This document shows positions 55,982 to 63,497 of a stretch of DNA of 64,000 bases, in pieces. A program made the position numbers and the translations under genes. The stretch lies in contig NZ_CP062260.1 in NCBI RefSeq assembly GCF_014863545.1, positions 3,286,001 to 3,350,000 on the forward strand, written 5' to 3'. The stretch's first letter is position 1. Each line of letters opens with the position of its first letter. This DNA comes from Paenibacillus sp. JNUCC32 (GTDB lineage: Bacteria; Bacillota; Bacilli; Paenibacillales; Paenibacillaceae). The notes beneath the pieces are model-generated. The model was not told the origin of the DNA, did no database searches, and saw nothing but the letters and a program-made list of their open reading frames with translations.

Positions 55982-56025
55982 ATGTTTGAAAATTCGCCAT
56001 GATTTCCCTCTTGTTCCGCCCCACA

Positions 56026-56048
56026 AGTGAATGTTTTCACGTTATAAT
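56026..56048 (+). promoter_or_regulatory. fnr promoter with palindrome abutting the -10
   Basis: AGTGAATGTTTTCACG (56026-56041) is separated by one base from TATAAT (56043-56048). Its centre is therefore near -21.5, over the region where the -35 to -10 spacer should be, and no -35 hexamer is visible at 17 bp. This placement predicts repression rather than activation. Confidence 0.6.
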
Positions 56049-56098
56049 GTATTTAAAGATTAAACAGATCAAATTTTAGGATGTTAGGGGATACCACC

Positions 56099-56824
56099 AT
56101 GAAAACTGTAGACCATGTAATGGAAATCGAAAACTTAGGGAACACCCAGTGCTTCTCGGAACAAAACCGCAACCGTCTGCTGGTCACCATGAAGGAAAGG
56201 GTACTCCCTGAAGGATCGCATTTGTTCTGGGAAGGCGACTTCGCCGACAAGCTGTACTTCGTTAAACAAGGAAGAATTAAATTAACCAAATCGACGGATG
56301 AAGGCAAAGAGCTTATTCTATATATGTACCATCCAGGAGACATGGTCGGGCAAGCCGATCCATTCTTCAGCAACAACCACAGTTTTTCGGCAGAGGTGCT
56401 TGAGGACAGCGTAGTCGGGGTCATCGAGCACAAGGACCTTGAGCTATTGATCTGCCAGCATTGCGACTTCGCGATTGATTTCATGAAGTGGATGGGTATA
56501 CACCACCGCATCACGCAGACCAAATTCCGTGATCTCATGATGTACGGCAAGCCCGGCGCATTAACGTCGACGCTGATTCGTCTGGGCAATACCTACGGGC
56601 AGCATCAAGAGGATGGCACCATTCTCATCAACAAAAAGATCACCCACACCGATCTTTCGAACATGATCGGGGCCACCCGCGAAAGCGTGAACCGGATGCT
56701 AAGCGACCTTCGCAAAAAGGACGCCATCGAATATGCCGGCGGCATGATTGTTATCAAAGATCTGCCGATGCTGCAGGAAATATGCCACTGCGAGCTGTGT
56801 CCGAACGAAATCTGCCGGATTTGA
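56099..56824 (+). CDS. fnr: Anaerobic regulator Fnr with C-terminal [4Fe-4S] site
   Basis: Crp/Fnr-family activator of anaerobic genes. The 241 residues comprise a cyclic-nucleotide-type beta roll (~10-120), a dimerisation helix and a C-terminal helix-turn-helix (THTDLSNMIGATRESVNRML, ~182-201) with R194-E195...R199 as DNA-contacting residues. The tail EICHCELCPNEICRI holds C229, C231, C234 and C239. C231-x2-C234-x4-C239 repeats the spacing of the Bacillus subtilis cluster ligands, and D145 sits where its fourth ligand D141 is, at the same +4 offset. The ATG at 56099 follows AGGGGAT; an ATG at 56081 precedes it. Confidence 0.93.
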   Translation: MKTVDHVMEIENLGNTQCFSEQNRNRLLVTMKERVLPEGSHLFWEGDFADKLYFVKQGRIKLTKSTDEGKELILYMYHPGDMVGQADPFFSNNHSFSAEVLEDSVVGVIEHKDLELLICQHCDFAIDFMKWMGIHHRITQTKFRDLMMYGKPGALTSTLIRLGNTYGQHQEDGTILINKKITHTDLSNMIGATRESVNRMLSDLRKKDAIEYAGGMIVIKDLPMLQEICHCELCPNEICRI

Positions 56825-56914
56825 TCCGCCTAAAGCCCCTTCGGTGCATAATATATGGGCATCTGCTTACAATAAGCCTTGTCTTTCCAATCCAAATCAA
56901 AGGGAGTGCTCAGC

Positions 56915-57073
56915 ATGCGTGAAGGTTTGATTCCTGCAGTTCTTGGAACCGTGGTTTCTGCTTCGGGTGCCGCTCTGCTTTGCAGCAGGTATAAATTCGC
57001 TGCAACCGGTATTCTAGGCTTCGGACTGGCTCATATGGTGCTTGGTGCGATCGACCTGGTGGAACATCGGTAA
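56915..57073 (+). CDS. Small hydrophobic protein of 52 residues downstream of fnr
   Basis: Residues 5-22 (LIPAVLGTVVSASGAALL) and ~30-47 (ATGILGFGLAHMVLGAID) are hydrophobic, giving two short transmembrane helices; it ends LVEHR. AAAGGGAG precedes the ATG at 56915 with good spacing; the frame is open from 56879 but without a ribosome site. It follows fnr by 90 bp on the same strand and is followed by a stem-loop. Not recognised; similar short two-helix proteins occur in Paenibacillus genomes (recollection). Its link to anaerobiosis is only positional. Confidence 0.65.
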   Translation: MREGLIPAVLGTVVSASGAALLCSRYKFAATGILGFGLAHMVLGAIDLVEHR

Positions 57074-57099
57074 ACGATTTGGAAGGCAAGATTCTCACG

Positions 57100-57134
57100 G
57101 CTGTCCTTTCAGTTCAATGACTGAGGAGGACAGC
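57100..57134 (+). terminator. Terminator after the 52-residue protein gene
   Basis: GCTGTCCT (57100-57107) pairs with AGGACAGC (57127-57134) and an inner TCAGT/ACTGA extends the stem. TTATTTAT follows on the plus strand. Confidence 0.6.
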
Positions 57135-57457
57135 TTATTTATGCTGTTGCCCTCCTGCTCCCTTCAGCGATGACATCTCCAAAAAAAGCGGATTTCCCAA
57201 AAGAACATTACATCTGACGGGGAGCCCACTATTTCTGTTTGGGGACGTTCCGTGTGCGCATCGTTCCTCCCATTGCCTTTGTCCCAAATTTCTTGGAATG
57301 GTTGTATCGTATACAAAAAAAGAAACCGTTGCTTGGCGAATGGACGAATGACAGACCATTTAACCAAGAACGGTTTCTTTGTTTATTCACCAGGTTGGAC
57401 TTTCTCTGGCAATGAACTAGAAGGATGGAATTCCTCCGTTTCACCGCCTATCACAGC
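57135..57457. other. Gene-free stretch between the 52-residue gene and nirC
   Basis: About 320 bp without a convincing gene. Several overlapping short frames exist on the minus strand but none has a ribosome site or family resemblance. Its only clear structure is a long hairpin at 57319-57380: AAAGAAACCGTT (57319-57330) and AACGGTTTCTTT (57369-57380) pair perfectly, with inner pairings CTTGG/CCAAG and AATGG/CCATT. It probably terminates the nirBDC transcript (minus). Confidence 0.6.
57319..57380. terminator. Long hairpin, probable terminator of nirB-nirD-nirC
   Basis: About 22 base pairs in three blocks with a 12-nt loop, and an A/T-run on both sides. The stem is longer than a typical terminator and could derive from a degenerate mobile repeat. 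Confidence 0.6.
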
Positions 57458-58246
57458 TTACTTTTGCTTGTTCCCTTTTCCCGAAGAGATAAACCAGTAA
57501 GCCATGCCTACAAACAACCCGCCGCCAATGATATTCCCCAGCGTGACCGGCACCATGTTGTTGATCCAGCCGCCGATGGATACCGTCTCGGGATGTCCCG
57601 GCAATATCGTCGCCAGCGTCAGAAGCGACATGTTCGCTACGCTATGCTCATACCCTGTCGCAATGAAGGCAAACAGGCACCACCATATTAAAATCAGTTT
57701 CGTGGTTTCTCCTTTGGCCCGAATCCCCATCCACAGGGCCAGACATACAAGCCAGTTACATAATATGCCTCTAAAAAACAGCTCCATGAACGGATCGTTC
57801 ATTTTCTTGGCCGCTGCCGTGAAGATGAGATGATCGGGCGGCAGCCCTTTGAACAGGCCGGAAGCGTAAACCAGATAGCTGAGCAGGATCGCTCCCGCCA
57901 AATTGCCGATAAACACAAGGCCCCAGTTTTTCAGCGTGTCCCCCATCGTCGTTCGTTTGGATAACGTGCTTATCGTAAAAAACATATGATTTCCGGTGAA
58001 CAGCTCTGAACCGGCAAACACAACCAACGTGAGCGCAATCCCGAATGCGGCTCCCATGACGAGGGACTGGAAAGGCGAACCGGCGGCTGCCAGCGGCGCG
58101 CCCAGCTTAAAGATTAATACGATCCCAATGCCGACATAAGCGCCGGCCAGCATGGCCGATACCATGTAGCGCAGCAAGTTGTTGTTCATCTGCTCTTTTT
58201 TGGCGACCGCGGCATTGACGACGGCTTCCACATCATTGTTAAACAT
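57458..58246 (-). CDS. nirC: Formate/nitrite transporter (NirC-like)
   Basis: The 262-residue channel of the FNT family has six transmembrane helices. Typical segments are GSELFTGNHMFF, GNLAGAILLSYLVYASG, GILCNWLVCLALWMG and TGYEHSVANMSLL, with the central His. GAGGTGG precedes the ATG. It is the last gene of nirB-nirD-nirC, so nitrite is the more likely substrate, though formate is possible given nearby pflB. Confidence 0.92.
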   Translation of the reverse strand: MFNNDVEAVVNAAVAKKEQMNNNLLRYMVSAMLAGAYVGIGIVLIFKLGAPLAAAGSPFQSLVMGAAFGIALTLVVFAGSELFTGNHMFFTISTLSKRTTMGDTLKNWGLVFIGNLAGAILLSYLVYASGLFKGLPPDHLIFTAAAKKMNDPFMELFFRGILCNWLVCLALWMGIRAKGETTKLILIWWCLFAFIATGYEHSVANMSLLTLATILPGHPETVSIGGWINNMVPVTLGNIIGGGLFVGMAYWFISSGKGNKQK

Positions 58247-58293
58247 GGGTTACCACCTCTTGGTTTCGTCTGTTGAAGCTGCTTATTACGGCC

Positions 58294-58611
58294 TTATACA
58301 CCTACCTCAACCTTTCCGTCCACGGCGCGAACCGGATATATCCGAACTTGGCCCTTATCCGGAGCCTGCACAAGCCCTGTCGAAAGCTCGATCTTCCAAT
58401 CGTATAACGGATCGTAAATGTAATGCCCGGATACGATGGCTTCGGCTAACGGACCTCCTTTTGGATGCGGGCTTTTATTCTCCAAAGCAAACCATTGATG
58501 ATCCGAGGTCCGGAAGACGGCAATCTCCCGGTCACCGATTTGGACCACCCTTCCGAGTTGCGACAGAAATTCATGTTCATTCCCTACCGTGATATAAGTT
58601 CCGGTTTCCAT
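58294..58611 (-). CDS. nirD: Nitrite reductase small subunit
   Basis: The 105-residue Rieske-fold protein (ISP-like fold without cluster Cys) contains REIAVFRTSDHQWFALENKSPHPKGGPLAEAIVSGHYIYDPLYDWKIEL; the HPKGG and YDWKIEL pieces are typical of NirD. GGAGG precedes the ATG. It is encoded 94 bp after nirB. Confidence 0.93.
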   Translation of the reverse strand: METGTYITVGNEHEFLSQLGRVVQIGDREIAVFRTSDHQWFALENKSPHPKGGPLAEAIVSGHYIYDPLYDWKIELSTGLVQAPDKGQVRIYPVRAVDGKVEVGV

Positions 58612-58705
58612 AATGCGCAGCCTCCACTTCTCTTGTTCGATTCCTATCCAAGCAATTAGCTCTCTATAATCCGGCAGCCGAGGGGGGAACCGTTCTCCCC
58701 CTCGA

Positions 58706-61144
58706 TTACTTGCTGCCGACCGGTCTTGCGTCCTGGAACAGCGTATTGCGCAGCTTATCGTCGTTCAGCACTTTCTTCCACGGATCTTCCACTTGCTGCA
58801 GGGCCAGCTCAATTCTTTCCACCAGCTCCTTACGCTGTTTAGCATCATCAAGGACCGCCGCACGGATTTGTTCCAGTCCCAGACGCTCTACCCATTCCGA
58901 CGTTCTCTCGAGGTACTTGCCGGTTTCACGGTAGTACTGCATCAAGGCGCCGCAGATCTCGATCAGCTCCTCGTCCGTTTTCACTTTACAGTACGAATCG
59001 GCCAGGCGTGCCTTCGTTCCGCCGTTGCCTCCGACGAATATCTCCCATCCGCCGTTATTGCCGACGATCCCGATGTCCTTCGTGCACGATTCGGCACAAT
59101 TTCGCGGACATCCGTTGACCGCCATTTTAAACTTCGCCGGAAAATCCAGCCGCTCGAATTTCTCCTCGAGGAATGCACCCATGCCCATCGAATCCTGCGT
59201 GCCGAAGCGGCAGAATTGGGAGCCTACGCAGGTCTTGACGGTCCGCAGCGATTTGGCATAAGCATAACCGGACGGCATATCCAGCTCTTCCCATACGCTT
59301 GGCAGATCTTCCTTCTTCACGCCGATCAGATCCAGTCGCTGTCCGCCGGTTACCTTAACGACCTTAACATTGTACTTAAGCGATACGTCCGCAATTTTCT
59401 TCAAATCCTCCGGCGTGGTAACGCCGCCGTACATTCTTGGCACTACCGTGTAAGTGCCGTCTTTCTGAATGTTGGCGTTCATCCGCTCGTTGACGAAGCG
59501 GGACTCCCTCTCCTCCTGATGGGTCACCGGATTCAGCATCGCCAGATAATAATGGATGGCGGGACGGCATTTCGAGCAGCCCTCAGGGTTGCTGAAGTTC
59601 AGAACATGCATGACTTCCTTCGTCGTAGTCAGCCCCTTGGCGCTGATTTCGGCGACGATTTCGTCCCGGTCGAGCGTGGTGCACGAACATATGCCTTGTT
59701 TGCCTGCCGTCTTAAAGCCATCGCCCAGTACGCTCTGAAGGATTTGCTCCACGACTGGCTTGCAGCCTCCGCAAGAACGGGTCGCTCCCGTGCAAGCTTT
59801 GATTTCGTCCACCGTCGTGAGGCCTTGAAGCGTCACGGCATCCACAATGGCCTTTTTGGTTACGCCGTTGCAGCCGCAGACGATTTCATCGTCGGGCATC
59901 TTATCCAGCGAGAAGGCCTTGCCGCTTCCTTTCCCTGCACATTCGGTGCCCATGATCGACTGATAGATCTCCTCGGTCATGGCCGTCTTTTTGCGTATCA
60001 TGGATTGAAGGCTGGCCGAATCGCTGACATCCCCGAACAATATCGCGCCGACGATGATATTGTCGCGCAGCAGGATTTTCTTATAAGTCTTGCGCCAATC
60101 GTCCTTTGCCGCGATCACCGAGTGCTCAGCCTGCTCCATGAATTCTCCTGCGGAGAATACATCAACGCCGCTGATTTTCAGTTTCGTCGATACGATGCTG
60201 CCCTCGTAAGGCTGGCCGTCCACGCCGCAGAGATGCTTGGCAAGAACCTGTCCCTGCTCGAACAACGGCGCAACCAGGCCGTAGCATGCCCCCCGATGCT
60301 CGCAGCATTCGCCGACCGCATACACATCCGGCCAGGAGGTCTGAAGATAATCGTTGACTACGATTCCCCGGTTCACTTCGATACCGCTCGCTTGGGCGGC
60401 AGCAACGTTCGCTCTGATCCCCACGGCCATGACCACGAGTTCCGCTTCAAGCTCATCCCCATCTTTGAACCGCAGCCCCGTGACCCTCTCATCGCCCATG
60501 ATTTCCGTGGTTTGTTTGCCTAATAAGAACCGGATGCCCTGCCGCTCCAGCTCCCTTTGCAGCATCCCCGATGCCATGGAATCCAGCTGGCTCTCCATCA
60601 AATCCTGCATGAGATGAACCACCGTCACCTCCATGCCCAGGCTGACCAATCCCTTAGCGGCTTCCAGACCCAGCAGCCCTCCGCCGATGACGGCCGCTTT
60701 CTTGTATGCCTTGGCGGCTTGAAGCATCTGCGTGCAGTCGGCGATGTTTCGAAATCCGATAACTCCCTCTTTATCACTGCCCGGTACAGGCAATATAAAA
60801 GGTTTCGAACCTGTAGCTATAATCACTTTGTCATAAGGAACCGTCAATCCGTTATCGGCCGTCACTACCTTGCGCTCCCCGTCGATGGCGGTGACGGTCA
60901 CCCCCGTATGCAGGGTGATCTGATTGTCCTCGTACCATTTCCAGTCATTCAATACAATGTCGTCCAAGGTTTTGCTGCCTTCCAGCACATAGGACAGCAT
61001 AATGCGATTGTAGTTCGGGTGAGGCTCCTGTCCAATGACGGTGATGTCAAATTTCCCACCCAATTTAATGATTTGCTCGACCGTGCTTATGCCTGCAATA
61101 CCGTTGCCAATGACAACCAACTTATCTCTCTTTATATTGGACAT
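58706..61144 (-). CDS. nirB: Assimilatory/respiratory NADH-dependent nitrite reductase large subunit
   Basis: Reduces nitrite to ammonia. The 812 residues run: FAD-binding (GNGIAG 13-18), NAD-binding (GGGLLG 154-159), two BFD-like [2Fe-2S] modules (C423, C425, C458, C461 and C486, C488, C523, C526), a sulfite/nitrite reductase half domain (~550-620), and the siroheme/[4Fe-4S] site with C639-x5-C645 and C679-x3-C683. The ATG at 61144 follows GGGGAGG; seven extra codons upstream are open. An Fnr-type site at -41.5 precedes it. No nitrate reductase gene is in the window. Confidence 0.97.
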   Translation of the reverse strand: MSNIKRDKLVVIGNGIAGISTVEQIIKLGGKFDITVIGQEPHPNYNRIMLSYVLEGSKTLDDIVLNDWKWYEDNQITLHTGVTVTAIDGERKVVTADNGLTVPYDKVIIATGSKPFILPVPGSDKEGVIGFRNIADCTQMLQAAKAYKKAAVIGGGLLGLEAAKGLVSLGMEVTVVHLMQDLMESQLDSMASGMLQRELERQGIRFLLGKQTTEIMGDERVTGLRFKDGDELEAELVVMAVGIRANVAAAQASGIEVNRGIVVNDYLQTSWPDVYAVGECCEHRGACYGLVAPLFEQGQVLAKHLCGVDGQPYEGSIVSTKLKISGVDVFSAGEFMEQAEHSVIAAKDDWRKTYKKILLRDNIIVGAILFGDVSDSASLQSMIRKKTAMTEEIYQSIMGTECAGKGSGKAFSLDKMPDDEIVCGCNGVTKKAIVDAVTLQGLTTVDEIKACTGATRSCGGCKPVVEQILQSVLGDGFKTAGKQGICSCTTLDRDEIVAEISAKGLTTTKEVMHVLNFSNPEGCSKCRPAIHYYLAMLNPVTHQEERESRFVNERMNANIQKDGTYTVVPRMYGGVTTPEDLKKIADVSLKYNVKVVKVTGGQRLDLIGVKKEDLPSVWEELDMPSGYAYAKSLRTVKTCVGSQFCRFGTQDSMGMGAFLEEKFERLDFPAKFKMAVNGCPRNCAESCTKDIGIVGNNGGWEIFVGGNGGTKARLADSYCKVKTDEELIEICGALMQYYRETGKYLERTSEWVERLGLEQIRAAVLDDAKQRKELVERIELALQQVEDPWKKVLNDDKLRNTLFQDARPVGSK

Positions 61145-61203
61145 CGTTTGATTCCTCCCCAACACGTGATCTTGTGCTCGTGTATTCCACTGCTTACAAG
61201 TAA

Positions 61204-61246
61204 ATTATATCGTGTAAAGGCATATATTTTTGTGATTTATTTCACA
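61204..61246 (-). promoter_or_regulatory. nirB promoter with Fnr box at -41.5
   Basis: On the minus strand a perfect TATAAT (61204-61209) is preceded by TGTGATTTATTTCACA (61231-61246). The palindrome centre is 34.5 bp from the last base of the -10, position -41.5. Predicted start near 61197, 53 nt before the ATG. Confidence 0.82.
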
Positions 61247-61277
61247 TTGATCTTTAAAATTTAAATAAAAATACCAA

Positions 61278-61306
61278 ATAACCCTGTCCGATTGGAACAA
61301 GGTTAT
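61278..61306 (-). terminator. Terminator between the 225-residue protein gene and nirB
   Basis: ATAACCCTGT pairs with ACAAGGTTAT with one mismatch and an A/T-rich run follows on the minus strand. It keeps the upstream unit apart from the Fnr-controlled nirB promoter. Confidence 0.6.
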
Positions 61307-61322
61307 CCTAAAAAGCCGCATG

Positions 61323-62000
61323 CTATATGATTTCGGCTTCCATATAGGCTCGTTCGCCGCCGGGCACTTTTAAATAGGGACGAATTCCGGCAAATCCCCC
61401 CGCATCCAGGTTCACCCCGGTCATCCAATTCCCCTCCAAAAGGCCTCCTTCCGACTGCATGATGACGGCAGGCGCCTCGATATGCTCCTGGTACAGTACG
61501 ATGCCGGCCTGAATGGTCTTATAGGCTTTTCCTTGCTGCACCAAAGGTAAGGCACTAATATACGTAGGCACAAAATAATGGGCGATCACGTCCAGCTCCT
61601 CCCCGTCGAAGAACGCTTCGCTGCCGAGGAAGGGATGCAGCATCACGATTTTCTCGTAGAGCGACCAGATGATCATATGCAGGAATCTTCCCATCCGTCC
61701 CTTATTTTGCTCGGAAGACGAATTCAATGTTTCGGTTTCATAACCAATGAACTTCCATCCGCCGGGAGCCTTGACCCACTTCTGGAACATGTCGACCCGA
61801 GCTGTGCCGTCTTGGCTAAGGGATGCTACAGCGTCTGGGCTTGTTCCACACACGGCCGACCATAGTGTTTCCGGTACATACTGGCTCAGCACCCGCTTGG
61901 TTTTCTCAAATATATGAAGCACTTGTAATGAAGCGTTTTCAAGCTCTGAGATGTCCTCTTGTCCATAATGGAACCGGGAGATATTCGTTCGCTTGATCAT
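61323..62000 (-). CDS. Hypothetical protein, 225 residues
   Basis: Not recognised. There is no signal peptide or clear membrane helix. The N-terminal half has a coiled segment (ISELENASLQVLHIFEKTKRVLSQYVPE), the middle contains SLYEKIVMLHPFLGSEAFFDGEELDVIAHYFVP, and the C-terminal half ends GGFAGIRPYLKVPGGERAYMEAEI with several Gly-rich turns. GGAGGCG precedes the ATG. It stands between nirB and the HxlR regulator with separate signals, so no functional link is proved. Confidence 0.75.
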   Translation of the reverse strand: MIKRTNISRFHYGQEDISELENASLQVLHIFEKTKRVLSQYVPETLWSAVCGTSPDAVASLSQDGTARVDMFQKWVKAPGGWKFIGYETETLNSSSEQNKGRMGRFLHMIIWSLYEKIVMLHPFLGSEAFFDGEELDVIAHYFVPTYISALPLVQQGKAYKTIQAGIVLYQEHIEAPAVIMQSEGGLLEGNWMTGVNLDAGGFAGIRPYLKVPGGERAYMEAEII

Positions 62001-62121
62001 GGGCTCGCCTCCTTGATATGCCGCCTGGATTATTACATCATATAGAAGGTGCGTCAGCTTGGTGCATGTCCGGATATTTTTGCAGGACGAAACGAAAAAT
62101 CAGCCATTCTGGTTAGAAAAA

Positions 62122-62156
62122 AAACCCTGAAATGAGGATATCTCATGCCAGGGTTT
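62122..62156 (-). terminator. Terminator of the HxlR-type gene
   Basis: AAACCCTG (62122-62129) pairs with CAGGGTTT (62149-62156), with inner ATGAG/CTCAT. On the minus strand it is followed by an eight-T run (A-tract 62117-62124). Confidence 0.85.
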
Positions 62157-62183
62157 AATCGTCAACGGGAGTCTTAAGATGAC

Positions 62184-62504
62184 TCATCTGTCGACCCATT
62201 GTTCTGCCCAGGATGAAATTTGCTCCATCACCGGACGCAGTGCTTTGCCTTTTTCAGTCAGTTCATATTCAATACGTACCGGAGTTTCCGGATAGACATG
62301 ACGAATCAGTATGCCTTCGCATTCCAAATCCTTCATCCGCTCGGAGAGCATTTTATCGCTCATGGACGGAATCAAATTCGAAATATCCTTAAAGCGCTTA
62401 GGCCCGCTCATCAGCGTTTGAATAATCAAGCCATTCCACCGTTTGCCCAGAAAAGAAAAGGCCGATTCGAAACGGGGACACATCGTAACATTTGTAACTT
62501 CCAT
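62184..62504 (-). CDS. HxlR family winged-helix regulator
   Basis: The 106-residue protein has the HxlR/YodB pattern: GKRWNGLIIQTLMSGPKRFKDISNLIPSMSDKMLSERMKDLECEGILIRHVYPETPVRIEYELTEKGKALRPV. A single Cys at position 9 precedes the winged helix, the position used as a thiol sensor in YodB-like members. The ATG is preceded by AAGAGGTG. The upstream region has the 17-bp palindrome at 62573-62589, a probable operator. Its target is not evident. Confidence 0.9.
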   Translation of the reverse strand: MEVTNVTMCPRFESAFSFLGKRWNGLIIQTLMSGPKRFKDISNLIPSMSDKMLSERMKDLECEGILIRHVYPETPVRIEYELTEKGKALRPVMEQISSWAEQWVDR

Positions 62505-62572
62505 ATCCCTTCACCTCTTTACGAAGTCACCTTGTTTATAGAAACTCATAAGCTTACCCAAAAATCTAGAAA

Positions 62573-62589
62573 ACTTACGAATTGTAAGT
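62573..62589. promoter_or_regulatory. 17-bp palindrome upstream of the HxlR-type gene
   Basis: ACTTACGAATTGTAAGT is a perfect palindrome except for the centre. It lies 70-85 bp upstream of the regulator start and is a plausible autoregulatory operator. Confidence 0.6.
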
Positions 62590-62658
62590 ATGTTTCATTT
62601 TAGCATATTTTCGAGAAGCTGAAAACCTCCTAGCCCCTTTTTCCCAGAAAATCAGCGC

Positions 62659-63321
62659 TTATCCCCCTAATATCCGAGCCAAAATATCCAAATCGTCCTC
62701 AATCAAAGTGGATAATTTCCTATTATACAGCACCGCCGCTGGATGGAACAGAGGGAATATCTTATAGGTCTCCGGTGAAAAAACATAGCCTGCTCCGGGA
62801 TTTTCCGGATCTGCCGCTTGCTGAACCGGGCCCTCCATCAGCTTGCCGTGCAGCGACGTCACCGTTTCATGGCTTCCGATTAACCGGTGCAGCGCCGTAT
62901 TTCCCATCGGTGCCAGGATGTCCGGGCGGACCCATCGGATCTCTTCATCAAGCAAAGGCGCATGCGCCAAAATTTCCGCCTTGGTCGGCGTGCGATTCGA
63001 TCGGCTGATGACATTCTCGCCCGAAGGCCTCACGAGCACTTTATCCTTGTAGGGCCTGCTTCGCATGGCACTGGTAATATATACCTGGTCCCGCGTCAGT
63101 TTCAGACGTTCCAGGTACGCGTTCATCTCTTGTCCGGCCTGCCCTACGAAAGGTTTGCCTTCCAAAACTTCATGAGCCCCGGGCGCTTCCCCGATGAACA
63201 TGATTTTCGCAAAGCGGACTCCCCTTCCGAGCAGGAAGCCCTCAACGGGTTGATGGACGAGCCTGGCCCGGCATATGGCGATGATTGCGGGATCTACAGG
63301 TGCGCTTTGTACTTCGTTCAT
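62659..63321 (-). CDS. Uracil-DNA glycosylase superfamily protein
   Basis: The 220-residue protein has the family 4-type motif GEAPGAHEVLEGKPFVGQAGQ (residues ~44-64) and a C-terminal FPLFHPAAVLYN (motif with the catalytic-loop His). However, only one Cys (C17) lies in the N-terminal region, and the segment ITSAMRSRPYKDK replaces the usual KCRPP cysteine, so the [4Fe-4S] ligands of family 4 appear to be missing. GAGGGGGGC precedes the ATG. Probably base-excision repair; exact substrate uncertain. Confidence 0.82.
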   Translation of the reverse strand: MNEVQSAPVDPAIIAICRARLVHQPVEGFLLGRGVRFAKIMFIGEAPGAHEVLEGKPFVGQAGQEMNAYLERLKLTRDQVYITSAMRSRPYKDKVLVRPSGENVISRSNRTPTKAEILAHAPLLDEEIRWVRPDILAPMGNTALHRLIGSHETVTSLHGKLMEGPVQQAADPENPGAGYVFSPETYKIFPLFHPAAVLYNRKLSTLIEDDLDILARILGG

Positions 63322-63421
63322 GTGTACAGCCCCCCTCTCCTATATCATACAATACCCCATATTCACGTATATTCTATCCCCAGCCGGCAAAAACATTTCG
63401 AAAAAGCAGCCCCAACATACC

Positions 63422-63464
63422 AAAAAAACGAGCCGAACAAGGACTGTACCTTGAACGGCTCGTT
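63422..63464 (-). terminator. Terminator of the ThuA-like gene
   Basis: AACGAGCCG (63427-63435) pairs with CGGCTCGTT (63456-63464), with inner CAAGG/CCTTG. On the minus strand a seven-T run follows (A-tract 63422-63428). Confidence 0.9.
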
Positions 63465-63497
63465 CGTTGATGATTAAGATAATGCGCTGTTTATAGC

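Noticed and set aside
57135..57457. Short overlapping minus-strand frames near 57.2-57.4 kb
   Set aside because: No ribosome site, biased composition and no resemblance to proteins; the stretch is dominated by a long hairpin.
58793..60523. 576-residue open frame on the plus strand opposite nirB
   Set aside because: Antisense shadow of nirB; nirB has all cofactor motifs.
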